Of a stretch of DNA of 64,000 bases, positions 29,583 to 41,516 are shown one piece after another. The notes below the pieces were generated by a model. The model made no database searches. It saw only the letters and a program-made list of their open reading frames with translations, and was not told where the DNA came from. Numbering within the stretch: the first letter of the stretch is position 1; each line of letters begins with the position of its first letter. The stretch is from Apophysomyces variabilis (Eukaryota; Mucoromycota; Mucoromycetes; Mucorales; Mucoraceae), in NCBI GenBank assembly GCA_002749535.1, contig MZZL01000131.1:1-64000 (forward strand). The letters run 5' to 3'. A program made the translations under genes and the position numbers.

Positions 29583-31923
29583 ACCGTAATTTAGCTTTTA
29601 ATGCTATTGATATACAGGCTTATAACCTTTTTACATTCTATTATAATCACATTTAATAATAGCCTATTCAACGCTTTATTCGCTGACTTTACTAAAATAA
29701 ATTTGCCTTCTAGAAGTTGTCAAAATGCGATCTGTTATGCGCCTTCTGTCAAAGTTGACGAGAAAAGAGTCTATGCTGACGCTGTGGATGTCATTCAGGT
29801 CCCATATTAGGAACACTTTCTACTAAAAGTATTTATTTCCATTGGCGTAAAACAATACTGACGCCGCGTTTGCATGGGCGTGTATATTAGCATAGGTTTA
29901 GAGAATATGTTCGTCGATGAATCCCTGTCAACAGCTGATCAAAGTGCACGAGCCATCTGATGGGTTGGCGATCTCTGAGTTTATCGGAGCATGAAATAAT
30001 CAACGTGAGCCCAGTAGTGATGTGTGTGGTGTAGCGCATTTTAGGATGTGTTAAAGGACCTTTAAATGAACTTGATGAAATATTTCTTTATTCCAATACG
30101 GCTAATAAAAAACCCTTTTCAAGAGATTCTTATGCTTGTTTCCAATGAATTTCGTGACACAATTACGGACTATCGCTTTTCGTTTTCTAAATCATTCTTT
30201 GTGATCTTTTTCTTTGCAAGGATTTAAAAGTGGCGTACTCTAGCTAAGAATAAAAGTCCCGTGATATAGGAAACATGGTCTTTCTCTTCATGAAGCAAGC
30301 ATGGTTCAGGTCTGAATATTTTCCGTTTCCTATGACGAATCGTATGACAAAGCCCAACCATAGTCCAGTATCAAAGAGTCTTTGATTGTTGGTGTAATAT
30401 CTATTGTTCACAATTTGTGGTTAGCGTAGAAACAAAACTACGGACAAACCTTGATAAAAACGTCCCTTTAGTCAAACTGGTGTTAACATACTTTATATCT
30501 GGATGAACGTCGGATGACACAAATATAGACGGCTTTGTAATCGCAAGGAAACTGCCCGAGAGATCGGATGGCTTGTTGTTATGGGTCATTTCTCTTTTCT
30601 TTTGCTAGCATCTATATATTGACTGTCCATCATGGCCACTATTCGCTTGCTCAATAGAGTAACTCCTTCATGGCACGGTTGTGTTTGATTTCGTTATATA
30701 CGTCAGGCTGCAGATCAAGCCAATTGACAAGCGGATCAACCTAGAAATTAAAGAGGGTATTCCGATGATACAAAACAGTATTAGGTTTCATTCGGGTGGT
30801 GATATCTAGTGTCACTGTTCCTTTCCCTACGCAACGATTTGCGATCTAACTACTGTGGTCACACTTTATGCGTTTCGTCCTTCTCCGTGTCAGGACCTAG
30901 CTACATGCCGACCGTTCATCTTACCTTTGGAAGAGAAAGAAAAAAAAACAGATAATGTGATCTTGTACAAGGATTTTCCGATCAATCACGCCCTTTGAGA
31001 ATAGGCAAATATTTTGTTGCCTATATTTTTCGCTGCAATCAACCAACTTTACGAGTATTTGTTTTAATTTAGGTCGTGAATTAGATAGAGCCCGAATCAT
31101 GAGACATCATATCTGTATATCACTCTGGCCTTTTTTTTATTCGAAAATGTGTTTTATTTTACGTAACATACTACTAAAGCCAACCTAATACTCCCTAAAA
31201 CACACAAACCTTTATACATGAACCTTTATGAGACAGATATTCCGGGTTTTAAAGTAAGGACAAAGTAAGGTTAAACCAATGGGAGCTGTGATCCTATTTA
31301 AAATCAGAGTCAGTCATCATCCAATCCGAAAGAAGTGAACACAATGGATTTACGCGAAAGGGAGGACAGTGAAAATCAAATTGTGTTAAAGAAAGAAGGA
31401 CCAGATAAACAAGTGAACTTGCGTAGGAAACCAATAGACCAACATTGAAGTAAAGGGAAGATTCGCAGTATCAAAGTTAATCACCGAAGAAGCAGCTGGC
31501 GCCATGGAGATCGAGGGAACCTAAAAACGGCAAGAAACACCCATTGTCGGAGTATAAATATTGATAAGTTTTTCTTCTTCGATCAAACGGTTTTTAGGCC
31601 GAGGTTGTGTAACTTGCCGAAAACAAAAACGATGGGGACCTGCCGAAAAAAAAAAGTTGTGAAGTGAAACATTACATCTTATGATGCATGCATCATTCGA
31701 TCACTGACGAAAAGAAAGCCATGGTTTGGAATTTCTTCATTGTCAATATCATTTAAAAGTTGATGCGTGTAGTAAAGGAATAGGATGTATAGTAGTACTT
31801 GATGCTGTGTGTCTGTGTGTGTTTGTCTGTAGAAGGGAAAAAAAAAGAAAAGGGGAACATCTCTGTCTCTGTCCTTTTTTTTCTTTTTTTCTTTTGTTTT
31901 TCTTTCTTTCTTTTTCTGCACAG
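29583..31923. other. Intergenic region without supported genes
   Basis: 2.3 kb of AT-rich DNA with no recognisable coding sequence. A 34-codon frame at 31344-31448 (MDLREREDSENQIV...) is too short to support. The part at 31830-31925 is a low-complexity A-then-T tract downstream of the bZIP gene stop codon. Confidence 0.4.
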
Positions 31924-32688
31924 TCATGGTGCATTGTCGTCTGTTCTGAAATCCTTCATTAATGCTTTATGGGCCTCCGCTAACTGAGACTCAAGTTGAC
32001 TGACACGTTCCCTATTTCGTTGTTCTTTGCTGATAGCCGCACTGCGTTCACTTTCTGCTACTGCGATGTGTAACAGTAATCGCTCATTATCCACTTCCAG
32101 TTCACGCACTCGTCTTTCTAATGCCTCCATTTTCAACACTTTCCGTAGGCGGGATCGTCGAGCTGCATCTGTGTTCTTTTGTCGTTTGATGGCTTGTTGG
32201 TCTAATAGGTCGATTGGTTGCTTGTTGTCATCTTCTGGATTTCGTGCGCGTTTTGTTGGTGTTTTCGCTGGCTGCTGCTTTATTGCTGATGCTGCGTCGA
32301 TGTGATGATGACTAGTGACTGTATTTGAAGAGCGTTGGATAGAACCGAGTAAAGAGAGTGCTTTGAGAAGAGAAGCGAGTTGTGGATTGGTATGAAGTAC
32401 TTGTGAGGCCTTCATGATATCTGCTGGAGACATTCTTCTTTGGGTTATTTCTTCCAGTGGCGATCCGGTCTTCAAAGGTGACATTGAGCATTCCGATTGA
32501 GGCGTCAGTGGCATTCTGTCTTGCGGATCAATGGGTACATATTGGTTCTTGTCGGACTTGTCACTTGGCAACAGACCAGATTCTCGCAAATCGACTTCAA
32601 GCCAATCATCTATGGTGTGTGGATCCAGGTCCCAGAGCTTCTCATCCAACTTGTTTGCGGTATTTATGTTTGAAGAAGGGATATTCAT
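31924..32688 (-). CDS. bZIP transcription factor, GCN4/CPC1- or Cys-3-like
   Basis: A single-exon frame of 254 codons. The basic region reads KRQKNTDAARRSRLRKVLKM, containing the bZIP DNA-contact pattern NTDAARRSR (N-x2-A-A-x2-S-R). A leucine-zipper heptad region follows: MEALERRVRELEVDNERLLL, then further charged coiled coil to the C terminus. The N-terminal half is acidic and Ser/Pro-rich (DLDPHTIDDWLEVDL, MPLTPQSECSMSPL), as in activation domains, with a KRARNPEDDNK nuclear-localisation-like patch. The basic region resembles Gcn4/CPC1 (amino-acid control) and the Cys-3/MetR sulphur regulators; I cannot decide between them. A TATA box lies 67 bases upstream, so the leader is probably short and would leave little room for GCN4-type upstream ORFs. 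It lies 294 bp downstream of another minus-strand gene. Confidence 0.87.
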   Translation of the reverse strand: MNIPSSNINTANKLDEKLWDLDPHTIDDWLEVDLRESGLLPSDKSDKNQYVPIDPQDRMPLTPQSECSMSPLKTGSPLEEITQRRMSPADIMKASQVLHTNPQLASLLKALSLLGSIQRSSNTVTSHHHIDAASAIKQQPAKTPTKRARNPEDDNKQPIDLLDQQAIKRQKNTDAARRSRLRKVLKMEALERRVRELEVDNERLLLHIAVAESERSAAISKEQRNRERVSQLESQLAEAHKALMKDFRTDDNAP

Positions 32689-32755
32689 GGTAAAATTGTC
32701 AGGGTTTGAGATTATACCGGGGAAGAAGAAGGGAAGGAGAACAAATTTTTCGGGC

Positions 32756-32761
32756 TTTATA
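32756..32761 (-). promoter_or_regulatory. TATA box of the bZIP gene
   Basis: The minus strand reads TTTATAAAG, giving TATAAA at 32761-32756, 67 bases upstream of the bZIP start codon. The position fits a core promoter and implies a leader of only a few tens of bases. Confidence 0.5.
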
Positions 32762-32982
32762 AATGGACGCGGGGAGGCATGTGGGGACTGCGATCAACAA
32801 ACTCGAGATTATCGCCCAGTGGATCAGCATTTTGATTGGTGGTTTATAATCTGTCGTCATGGTCAAAATCTGGCTCCGTTCCCTGTCATTTGTGGCGGAC
32901 TTGAGACGATGAAGAGATAGCGATATCCCTAAAACGGTTTCGTCCAAAAAGATAACCTCGTCCCTTTCCTAACCTCCTTAGA

Positions 32983-33809
32983 TTACAGAATCATGTGTGT
33001 ATAGTATGATAGAACATTATAGATTGTCTGGTATATGTTCCGATCTTCATCTTCGTTTTCCTCATGCCTTGGCTCGTCTTCCATCATCGGAATATCGCTC
33101 AAATATCCACTGTCTGTTATTAAAACATCTGTCGTCCGCTCCGTCTTGAACCCGAGTGGTTGTTCCCAGTGTTCCCTCGCATGTGTACTCAGATACACGG
33201 AGGTCTCCACGAGCAGTGATAGGATGTCGATAAGTCCATTGTACCTAATCCATTGCTATTGGTAAACGACATCCCTCTGTCATTTAAGTTTAACTTACCC
33301 AACTCGGGAAAATCTTTTTGCAAATGTGTCTTCTATTACTTCTCGATTACCTGACTCCGCTTCCGATCGATGGACAGACGAGTCTATTAGTAGCTCTAAC
33401 AGATCCATGACCACAATGATAGATGGTGGCTGTCCATCTTTTTCATTCTGTATCCATCCTAATATATTAGAGCTGTCTTTAAGATCGGGAGACTGCACGT
33501 GAAAAGCGCAGAGAAGTGCCCTAAGGTGATGAATATTTTCTACACAGCTACATATTATGGTTAACTATAAGTCTGGAGTCCAGGGCGGGACTCTTTATTC
33601 ATTTACCATATGCGAATATCCTCGAGCCATTTTCGTTGTTTACGCGCAGTCTCTGACTCTTTCAAAGATTTGGCTCTTTCATCTAGAACTTTGCGTATGT
33701 CCTCAGTATTTTGGACAATAACAAGCGCCCAAGGCCGTGTAACATAATGAATGCCGTGACCTAGGTTCTGCTTTTGCTCTACTTCTGGGGCGCAATTCTG
33801 TAATTGCAT
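32983..33809 (-). CDS. Unrecognised protein, 228 aa, three exons
   Basis: Exons 33607-33809, 33299-33520 and 32983-33244 join in frame (687 nt, 228 codons plus stop). The donors are GTAAAT and GTAAGT, and the acceptors CTTAG and ATTAG, with agreeing phases. I do not recognise the family. The first exon has HYVTRPWALVIVQNTEDIRK followed by a charged helix, ERAKSLKESETARKQRKWLE. The middle has IIVVMDLLELLID and the end of exon 2 plus exon 3 has YNGLIDILSLLVETSVYLST, suggesting a mostly helical fold. The C-terminal third is acidic (MMEDEPRHEENEDEDR). There are no membrane segments or signal peptide. A TATATATAC run about 60 bases upstream of the ATG is a plausible core promoter. The gene lies upstream of the bZIP gene on the same strand. 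The preserved frame across three exons argues for a real gene. Confidence 0.68.
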
Positions 33810-33869
33810 GATCACGAAATCAAGAACAGTGCTGTCATGTGCATATTCTCTTAAGATTACTAGAGTATA

Positions 33870-34650
33870 TATACAGCAAACAAACTATTTACTTTGCATT
33901 GTGGAGACGGTCATTACCCATGCGCAAGAAGCCAGTTGTCTGTTTCATGCTGCATGCGATTTATGGATAATTAACTTTTCAACAACCAAAAGTTAGACGA
34001 GCCAAGGCGACCCCACGTGATGCGCAGTCAACCACACAATCGCGCGTATGTTGCACAATAGGGATAGGCTCGGAACGGGGTTTGTTGATTGACAGTCTCA
34101 AGTTGTTGGACCCCATCTTTCGTTAGAGTGGGTTTCGTTATCGGCTCGACATTGTGTCGGAGTCTTTTTTTGACTTCGTTAGGGTTTCACAATACACGGG
34201 CTCCTTCGTGGCTAGAATTTCCTGAGCCTATTCCACCATGTTGGATCCGCGGTTCCCTTTACAAACACAAGAGCACAGCCCTGTCCTTTATTTTTGAGGT
34301 GTACTACGCAAAATACTGCATTAGTATCCTTCCCAACATAATCTATCCAGCCATTTGTTACGGGGTGAATAGCAGCTGAGTGACGATCTGGTTATAATGA
34401 GATATTGTACTCCGGTTAGCGTACTCAAATTAGCCGAATTTGCGTTGGTATGGCAGTCAAATTAGAACTGTTTATCTTTGACTGTGCAATGCGACGCTTA
34501 ACGGTAACTAAGTACTTCATCCAATAAATGACGGTGAATTTTTCATCGTATTCAACCCTTTCCCGCAAAGAGAATTGCCTTGGGGGGTTACCAGTGAACA
34601 TGCTCTTTCTATGTCAGTTCAAAGTCGGTTCCGTGTTAACTGCCGCTTGG
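33870..34650. other. Intergenic stretch, nothing identified
   Basis: Between the unknown minus-strand gene and the relic downstream I see no gene. A 96-codon plus frame at 34089-34379 has no recognisable motif. Confidence 0.35.
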
Positions 34651-35498
34651 CATACGTGTGAAAGCCCAGCTTGCAAGAGAGGACCTCTGGTTTTGTAGGG
34701 CTCTCTGCGTCAGTTAGCTTTCTCTTAGGATAATTTCCGTCTTCACGTTTGCTGGAAACGTTACTTGTCTGCACGGGATGTTTCCTATGTGTACATCACA
34801 ACAAGTTCACTAAAGATGTTGGCACGACCCAAGTCTTCTATGGTGCGTTAGCATACGACTGCTCACTGATAGCGCGTTCTGTCATCGGCTATATCGATCA
34901 AGAAAGAGATCAATTGTAAGTTAAAATAACAGGGCGAGCGAGGTTCTTGATTTACAGTAAAAATCAGCTTTTAAAGAAGTTGTTATCGATATAAAACGCA
35001 GTGCCACATCCTATATCTGGAGGCTGCCTGGGCAACAAAATCTCCTCCAATACAGTACGTTTATGCCCTTATGCGGACACAGTTATTTTGAAACCCGATC
35101 AAATCTTCAGGGACGCTGATATTCGCAATGCCGTTGTCAAAGGAGGATCCTTCCGACAGGGTCATCGTTGATACACATTCCTGCAAGGACTTAAATATCA
35201 GGAGAAAGTTTGCTCTACGGGTGGCCAATATACGAACTTAAATCGCAGAGATCTTCAAACTGCAGAAACAGATCCTGCTCGTATCAAATTGATGCACATA
35301 TTAATGATTGGCAAATATAAAGATAACCACAGCATGCCAACAACAGGTTTCAGGTCTTTGTACCTTGAAATCCCATACTGCTTGACACCCGGTTCCTGTG
35401 ATCTTTTCTTTGAGCTTTATCTTCACGCCGATGAAACTTTCAAGAAGAGCGTCGTCGGAGACCGTTCATACGCTATCAAAGTCAACCTGCTTCCGTAA
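34651..35498 (+). pseudogene. Decayed unidentified coding sequence
   Basis: Two coherent plus-strand blocks remain. The first (about 34730-34918) reads LLVCTGCFLCVHHNKFTKDV and SLIARSVIGYIDQERDQL, with a CxxC/HH cluster. It ends at a GTAAGTT that could be a donor. The second is a single frame open from 34995 to 35498 apart from one TGA at 35169-35171. It reads LKPDQIFRDADIRNAVVKGG before the stop, and YTFLQGLKYQEK and FRSLYLEIPYCLTPGSCDLF after it. The family is not recognised; a transposon-derived protein or a host gene relic are both possible. The single internal stop and the lack of a start suggest recent decay or an intron I could not place. Confidence 0.4.
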
Positions 35499-36055
35499 GT
35501 ACGTAACGTTTTTAAGATGGACAATCAAAAAAGTGAGTTTGGCCTTCTTGCAGTTTTAGATAGATATATTAAACAAATATTTACTGCTTTAAGTTGATTA
35601 TTCTTGAATCTGGCGTGATTTTTCCATCTTGCATCACAAAATACGATGGGCGTTAATCTATGGCTTGTTCAAATACTTGAAGCTTCCAATTTATTGCGCA
35701 CTTACCATACCTCGTTTGAAGTGACAAGCTAATCATATTTTACCTACAAAGTGTCTTATAACCACTAGAAAGCACAGGTGCTGATTCTACAAAGACATAG
35801 GGCTGCGATAAGTTCCACGCCAATACGCTGTTGAAACATTCACTTATGCAGAGCTAATGTTCTTCTAAAAATGGAAATTAGGCCGTGACTTCCCAGACCA
35901 CCACGTATCACCTATCACCAGTCGCCCACGTCGCCACTCGCTTGTCCGCCGACCTCATCCTCATCAGGTAGGATGGTCGTCACTGTCTCTAAAGATTGTT
36001 CTGAAATCACGTATTTATGAAACAATAGAATTAAAAACGAGGAACGACCGATACT
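35499..36055. other. Upstream region of SEC31
   Basis: 557 bases with no coding signal, containing the presumed SEC31 promoter and leader. No clear TATA box was identified. Confidence 0.35.
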
Positions 36056-39000
36056 ATGGCGAAAAAACTGAGCGAAATTCATCGTACGGCGGCATTTGCC
36101 TGGAGCCCTGGGCACCAATTACCTTTCATCGCAGCGGGTACTGTTGCGGGTGCTCTTGATGATTCCTTCTCCAACGCGTCTGTACTTGAGCTATTTAAAC
36201 TTGACTTCTCAAGCTCAGATACAAAAGGTCTTGCACCCGCAGGGAAGGTCAATAGTAACGCCAGGTAAAGCAACATGAAAGAGGTTTGCCGTTCAAAACG
36301 TTGACCATGCCGTATTAGATTTAATACCCTCGTGTGGGGAAACGCTACTGCTGAGAAGCCATATGGTATCATTGTAGGCGGTTTAGAAAACGGCGAACTA
36401 GAACTATGGGATCCTGCTGCTATCCTGGAAAGTAAAAGGTGCATTAAATCTCCATGTAACATCTAGCTAAGGATATTGTAGTGAGGAGGAAGCTTTGATT
36501 TTGCGCAACTCTACCCACACCGGATCATTACGTGAACTGGATTTTAACCCTCTTCAGCCTAACCTGTTGGCATCGGTTGGAAGCAATAATGAGGTAGGAC
36601 ATATCTTCGAACTGGGTTTCACAAAGGGGATAGATAAATATAACCTTTCATACAGATTTACATCTGGGATCTTTCCCAACCAAGCAAACCATACGCGCCT
36701 GGTGCTCGCTCGTCAAAACTTACAGATATTACCAGTGTGGCATGGAACTGTCAAGTGCCACACATTTTGTCCACTTCATCCACCACTGGTAATACTGTGG
36801 TCTGGGATTTGCGAAATCGCAAAGAGGTCATGACTCTTGCATATGCTGGTCAATCTGCCGGAGGAATGGGTGCTGGTGGCCGTCTAGGAATTTCGTCTGC
36901 TGCCTGGCATCCTGATGTGGTAAGTGCCTCTATCGAAATGGCAAAATACAGGATATACTTAACGCGCCATGTAGGCAACCCAATTAGTGACAGCTTGTGA
37001 GGACGATAATAATCCTATTATCACACTCTGGGATCTTCGACATGCGCACTCCCCAGAAAAGAGCTTAACTGGTCACCAAAAAGGTGTTCTTGGCGTCTCT
37101 TGGTGTCATCAGGATTCCGACCTTCTTTTGTCTTGTGGTAAAGACTCTAGAACACTTTGCTGGAATCCTCGCACCGGGGAAATGCTCGGTCAGATTTCTC
37201 AAAACACGAATTGGACTTTCCAGGCCGAATGGTCTCCGCGTAACCCAGATCTCTTAGCCTCAGCATCCTTTGATGGACAGGTACGGATAATGTTGGAAGT
37301 CCGATATTCTAACAATGCTATAGATCAATGTGTTTTCTCTTCAAGGTGCGGTAAATGAGGGCCTCACTACCGAGGAACCGCAAACAACTCATGCTGACGA
37401 TCCATTCTCGGCTGCTATACTCGCTGCAGCACCGGTTAAGCAATCCTTCTCGTTGAAACAACCTCCAAAATGGCTTCGCAGACCTGTTGGTGCATCCTTC
37501 AGCTTCAGTGGCAAACTAGTTTCTTTCAATAACAAGGCTGGTCAGGCTGTTGACACATTGGCAGCTACCTCCGCTCCTACGCCACAGCATGTACCACGCC
37601 ATGTCTTCATTGCCACTGTAGTGACGAATCCAGAAATAGTTCAACGCTCGACAGCACTAGAAACCGCTGTCGATCAGCAACTGCTTGAGAAATTTATCGA
37701 AGACCGTCGGAAACAGATCCGAGACAACAAGGAGGAACTAGAAGACTGGGAGGTGATACAGGCTCTTTTTGCCGAACACGCTAGAGAGCAGTTGATGCGA
37801 CACCTTGGATTTGAAAAAGATCAAGCGGTATCAGCTGTTGCCGCAGTCCTTGACAAGAAGGAAGCAGAAACCAGAGTAAAGGGTACAGAAGATGAAAGCA
37901 AGGCAGAAAAGGAATCGGAAGTTGAAGCTGTGGAACAGGTGGAGGAGAATGGGGTTAAAGAATCCGAAGAAACGCCTGAGGAAGCAAAAGAAAACGAGAC
38001 GCCAGGTTCAACGGATGCTCTATCTGGTCTTTTCAAATCCGATACTCAATCTTCCGATCAAGATTTCTTTGGCAAAGCGTCAGAAATGAACTTATCAGCT
38101 ACCACTGCGATTCCAGATCTTGAGCCTTTGGAATTATACCCATCATCAAGTTCTGAGACTGATCGCCTTATTACGCGTTCGATTGTTTCTGGTGATTTTG
38201 AGTCAGCTGTGCAACTTTGCCTCGCAGATAACAGGCTTTCCGATGCTTTAATGCTGGCCATCTGCGGAGGTAGCGATTTACTAGCCCGTACTCAGAAGGC
38301 CTACTTTGAACGTCAAGCAAAGAATACAAGCTATCTGCGTTTGCTGGAAAACATTGTCAATGAGGATCTCTCCGGCATAGTTGAAAGTGCTTTACTCGAG
38401 GATTGGGCATCAGTGTTCGTGATCCTTTGTTCTTTTGCTCAAGTAGAGCAGTTCAGTTCTCTTTGCCAAACTTTGGGTGGTCGTCTTGAAGCTGCCGGAA
38501 AGGAGCATATACAGCATGCTCTGCTTTGCTATCTCGCCGCTGGAAGTTTGGAGAAAGTTACTAAAATCTGGATTGCCCAACAAGAGAATAGTGAGGATGA
38601 TACGGGCATGAACCTTCAGAATCTAATCGAAAAAGTCACCGTTTTCCGCAAAGCTATTGGTTTCGAAGATCCTGCTCTTACTGGAGAACAAGATCAAAAA
38701 TACGATTTAACCGCCCTATACGAGAAATACTGTGAATACGCCGAGCTTTTAGCTTCGCAAGGCAAACTTGATATTGCCCTTAAATATATCAATCTGACAC
38801 CAAGCAGCCATCAGCAAGCAGAGCATCTTTCTGTGATCCGTGATAGAATCTACCGTGCACAAGCTTGCAATGCTGATGCGACATATACAGAATCGTCATT
38901 TCCTTTTGAAAAGAACCCGCTTGGTGTGACGGATACTGCAGCCGAGGTTGATGCAGCATTTGGCCAGGCTACTGAACAGCCGGTTTCAGGCTCTGCATAT

Positions 39001-40432
39001 GAACCTTCCGCGGAGTATGCTCAACCGCAACAACAGCCACAATATCAACCACAACAAGAGCAGCGGTCTTATCAAGCAACGCAACCTCAGCAAGTGCAGC
39101 AAACTTATCAATCTTATCAACCTTATCAGCCCTATCAACCCTATCAAGCGCCTCAGTCTTACCAGCCTTACCAGCCACAGCAACAAGTAGAGCAACCAGC
39201 GATGAGAGGCCCTACGCCACCACCAAAGGCGAGTACTGGTGCATGGAATGATCCACCCATGATTTCCAATCCAAATGTGGCAAAGAGTCCAGCGGCAGCA
39301 CCTGCAGGACCAAAACGAGTGATATCTCCGTTCCCTAACACACCAGCACCTGCCGCGTTTATTTCATCACCTCCCCAACATGGGTATATGCAGCCGCCAA
39401 GACAGCAGGCAGCTGGACCACTTCCACCTCCGCCAATGAATGCTTCAGCACCTATCCCATTGGCTAGGCAACCACAGCCAACTGGCAATTATGCTCCGCA
39501 GCAACCACGTCCTGTACAGGCAGCTAGCCGTCCTCCACCAGCAATGCAATCGCCAGCACGACCCGCTCCTTTCCAGCCACCTCAAGCTATGCCTGCGCCA
39601 CCAACGATGGCCGCTGGAGGAAATGGACCGTACGCGCCTAACGTACCTTCAGCAGCACCAGGTCCTCATGCTCCACCGATGTCTCCTGGATCGGCAGGTC
39701 CTTATGCTCCTTCAATGGCTGCAGGACAAGCAGGACCATATGCTCCTCCATCAGCTGCACCAGTGGGACCATATGCTTCACCTCCTATGGGAGCTGCAAC
39801 TGGAGCGTCCCTTCCACCTCGCCAGCCATCTGTTCAACAGGGACAGGCTCAACCAGGCAATGTGCTATCTGCCCAATCACCGCCGCCACCCAAGCCTGCC
39901 GCTCCAGCCGCACCAGAAAAGAAACGATATCGTAAGTGAATTTTTTATATAGTCAATTTATAAATTTCTTTGCATTAGCTCCCAACGATAGAAGCCATAT
40001 TTCCCCTGAGCATCGTCCAATCTATGAAATTCTGTCGAGGGAGCTTCAGCATGCGAAGCAGAGAGCACCTGTAAGTTTGCATAATGATTATCAGGTTTAT
40101 ATTTAACATGAATACATTAGGCGGGGCAGCAAAAGAAGATGCTCGATGATGCTGAACGTAGGATCGGAGTACTCTTTGATCAATTAAACAATGGCGACAT
40201 ATCAGGCGACGTGGCAAAATTGATGCTGTCAATCACCAATGGTAATTAAAAGGATCAAAACTTTTAACATGAACTAATGGTTTTTGTTAACTTTGTAGCG
40301 CTTGAGCATAAGGACTATGACACAGCGCAAAGGATTCAGGTTGATATGGTGACTACCAGATATGAGGAATGCGGATCTTGGCTTATGGGGGTAAAGCGTG
40401 TCATTGATAGCGCAAAGCAGACAGCGATGTAG
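36056..40432 (+). CDS. SEC31: COPII coat outer-layer subunit Sec31
   Basis: Nine exons (36056-36264, 36319-36438, 36482-36593, 36656-36919, 36975-37280, 37324-39931, 39979-40070, 40121-40241, 40299-40432) give 1321 codons with consistent phases. The N terminus is the Sec31 hallmark MAKKLSEIHRTAAFAWSPGH, leading into a WD40 beta-propeller: YGIIVGGLENGELELWDP, EIYIWDLSQPSKPYAPG, NTVVWDLRNRKEVM, SAAWHPDVATQLVTACEDD, LLLSCGKDSRTLCWNPRTGE and SASFDGQINVFSLQG. An acidic KE-rich segment and an alpha-solenoid follow. Then comes a long Pro/Gln-rich region with repeats of YQPYQP (about 39100-39190) and many Pro-Pro runs, which in Sec31 stimulates Sar1 GTPase and binds Sec23. The last exons encode the C-terminal helical domain (ILSRELQHAKQRAP, AERRIGVLFDQLNNGDIS). 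Sec31 pairs with Sec13 to form the outer cage of vesicles leaving the ER. Confidence 0.97.
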
Positions 40433-41359
40433 ACTCGCAAACATAATCTATAAAATGATATATTTTTTCGTTCGGTTAAACTAGCAGCACTGATGGTTAT
40501 ATTTGAGATTTCTGATGATTTGATTTATGCGCGGACTTTTATTAAAAACTGCAGCAAAGCTTAATGCAACATTAAACATCATGACGACGATGTTGATCAC
40601 ATTTAGCCCATATTTTCTTTGTACTGAAGTCCCTTTACCATATACAATTGCGAAGCCGTGATGCCTCATTGTTATCGACGCCCATCGGAAAATAAGGAGT
40701 CTTGCTGATGAATCATGAGTCATTTTCTGTGCTGGATCCATACATATCAGGTCAGGAGAGACAGAGTTATTTCCCACGTGATGTCTAGATATACCTATAC
40801 GTTTTCAAAGCGCGATACTAGTGCCCTTTCAGTAATGTGACGTTATTTCCGTCATGCGTTCCATGAATAAGATAATCTATGTTTGCATTGGCCAGAACCA
40901 ATCGATATCATTTTCTTGCAATCATTGTAAAGAGAAAGCCAGACGAATCATTCTTGCGGAAGGAAAGGAAAAAAAACCTGTTTCATTTTGCGAATTTTTG
41001 TTTGTTGCATGAAGGAAAAATAAAGAAGTCAATATAGGTGCAGGTAAAATCAAGATGGACTGATGTAGTTCCATCTACTTGGGCTTTGCGTGTGTGTGTG
41101 TGTGATCAGTCCTTATGAAAGATAAAGCATGCGCTAACAAGATATCAGTTACACGATATGCCTTTTTTGGATGCTGCAACGGGCAAATCCGTGGGCAAGG
41201 TCTTCCTGTCAGAGCTGTTGAAGAGCCCTTTGTACTAAGTAGAAAAGACCGGAATAGATCGTAAGTGCGTAGAATACAGGAGTAGTTTGAGGTATAAGAG
41301 GGAGAAACAAGAAGAACAAGCTATAGTCCTGCGTTTTGGGGAAAGGGAGACAAACCAAA

Positions 41360-41386
41360 GATAAGAATTGATAAGCAACTGATAAG
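41360..41386 (+). promoter_or_regulatory. Cluster of three GATAAG sites (GATA-factor binding) before glutamine synthetase
   Basis: GATAAG occurs at 41360-41365, 41370-41375 and 41381-41386, all in the same orientation within 27 bases. They lie about 30 bases upstream of a TATA box and about 130 bases before the start codon. Fungal nitrogen regulators of the AreA/Nit2/Gln3 type bind HGATAR, and paired sites are typical of strongly responsive promoters. The link to glutamine synthetase control is inference from motif and position. Confidence 0.6.
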
Positions 41387-41415
41387 TTTAGGGGTTACCA
41401 TATCCGGCATCAATG

Positions 41416-41423
41416 TATAAATA
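41416..41423 (+). promoter_or_regulatory. TATA box of glutamine synthetase
   Basis: TATAAATA lies 94 bases upstream of the start codon, directly after the GATA cluster and before a CT-rich tract often found near transcription starts of highly expressed fungal genes. Confidence 0.55.
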
Positions 41424-41516
41424 TGCATCCGACTCGACGGGGTATTTTTTCGTTTGGTTATCCCTTTCTTATTGTAACTTTTACTATCTCTCTCTCTCTC
41501 TGTTTGTCTCCATATC

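Larger units (their letters stand above)
40433..41516. promoter_or_regulatory. Intergenic and promoter region of glutamine synthetase
   Basis: About 1.1 kb with no supported gene (a 98-codon minus frame at 40481-40777 has no motif). It holds a (TG)n microsatellite at about 41090-41104. Near the gene are a cluster of three GATAAG sites, a TATA box and a CT-rich leader tract (41486-41510). Confidence 0.6.

Noticed and set aside
32699..32947. Upstream ORFs giving GCN4-like translational control of the bZIP gene
   Set aside because: The frames lie mostly upstream of the TATA box at 32756-32761, so they are unlikely to be in the mRNA leader.
37281..37323. Stop codons after the Sec31 WD40 block SASFDGQ
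   Set aside because: A 43-nt intron (GTACGG to TATAG) joins FDGQ to INVFSLQG, the conserved reading.
40481..40777. 98-codon minus-strand frame in the glutamine synthetase promoter
   Set aside because: No motif, no splice partners, overlaps promoter DNA.
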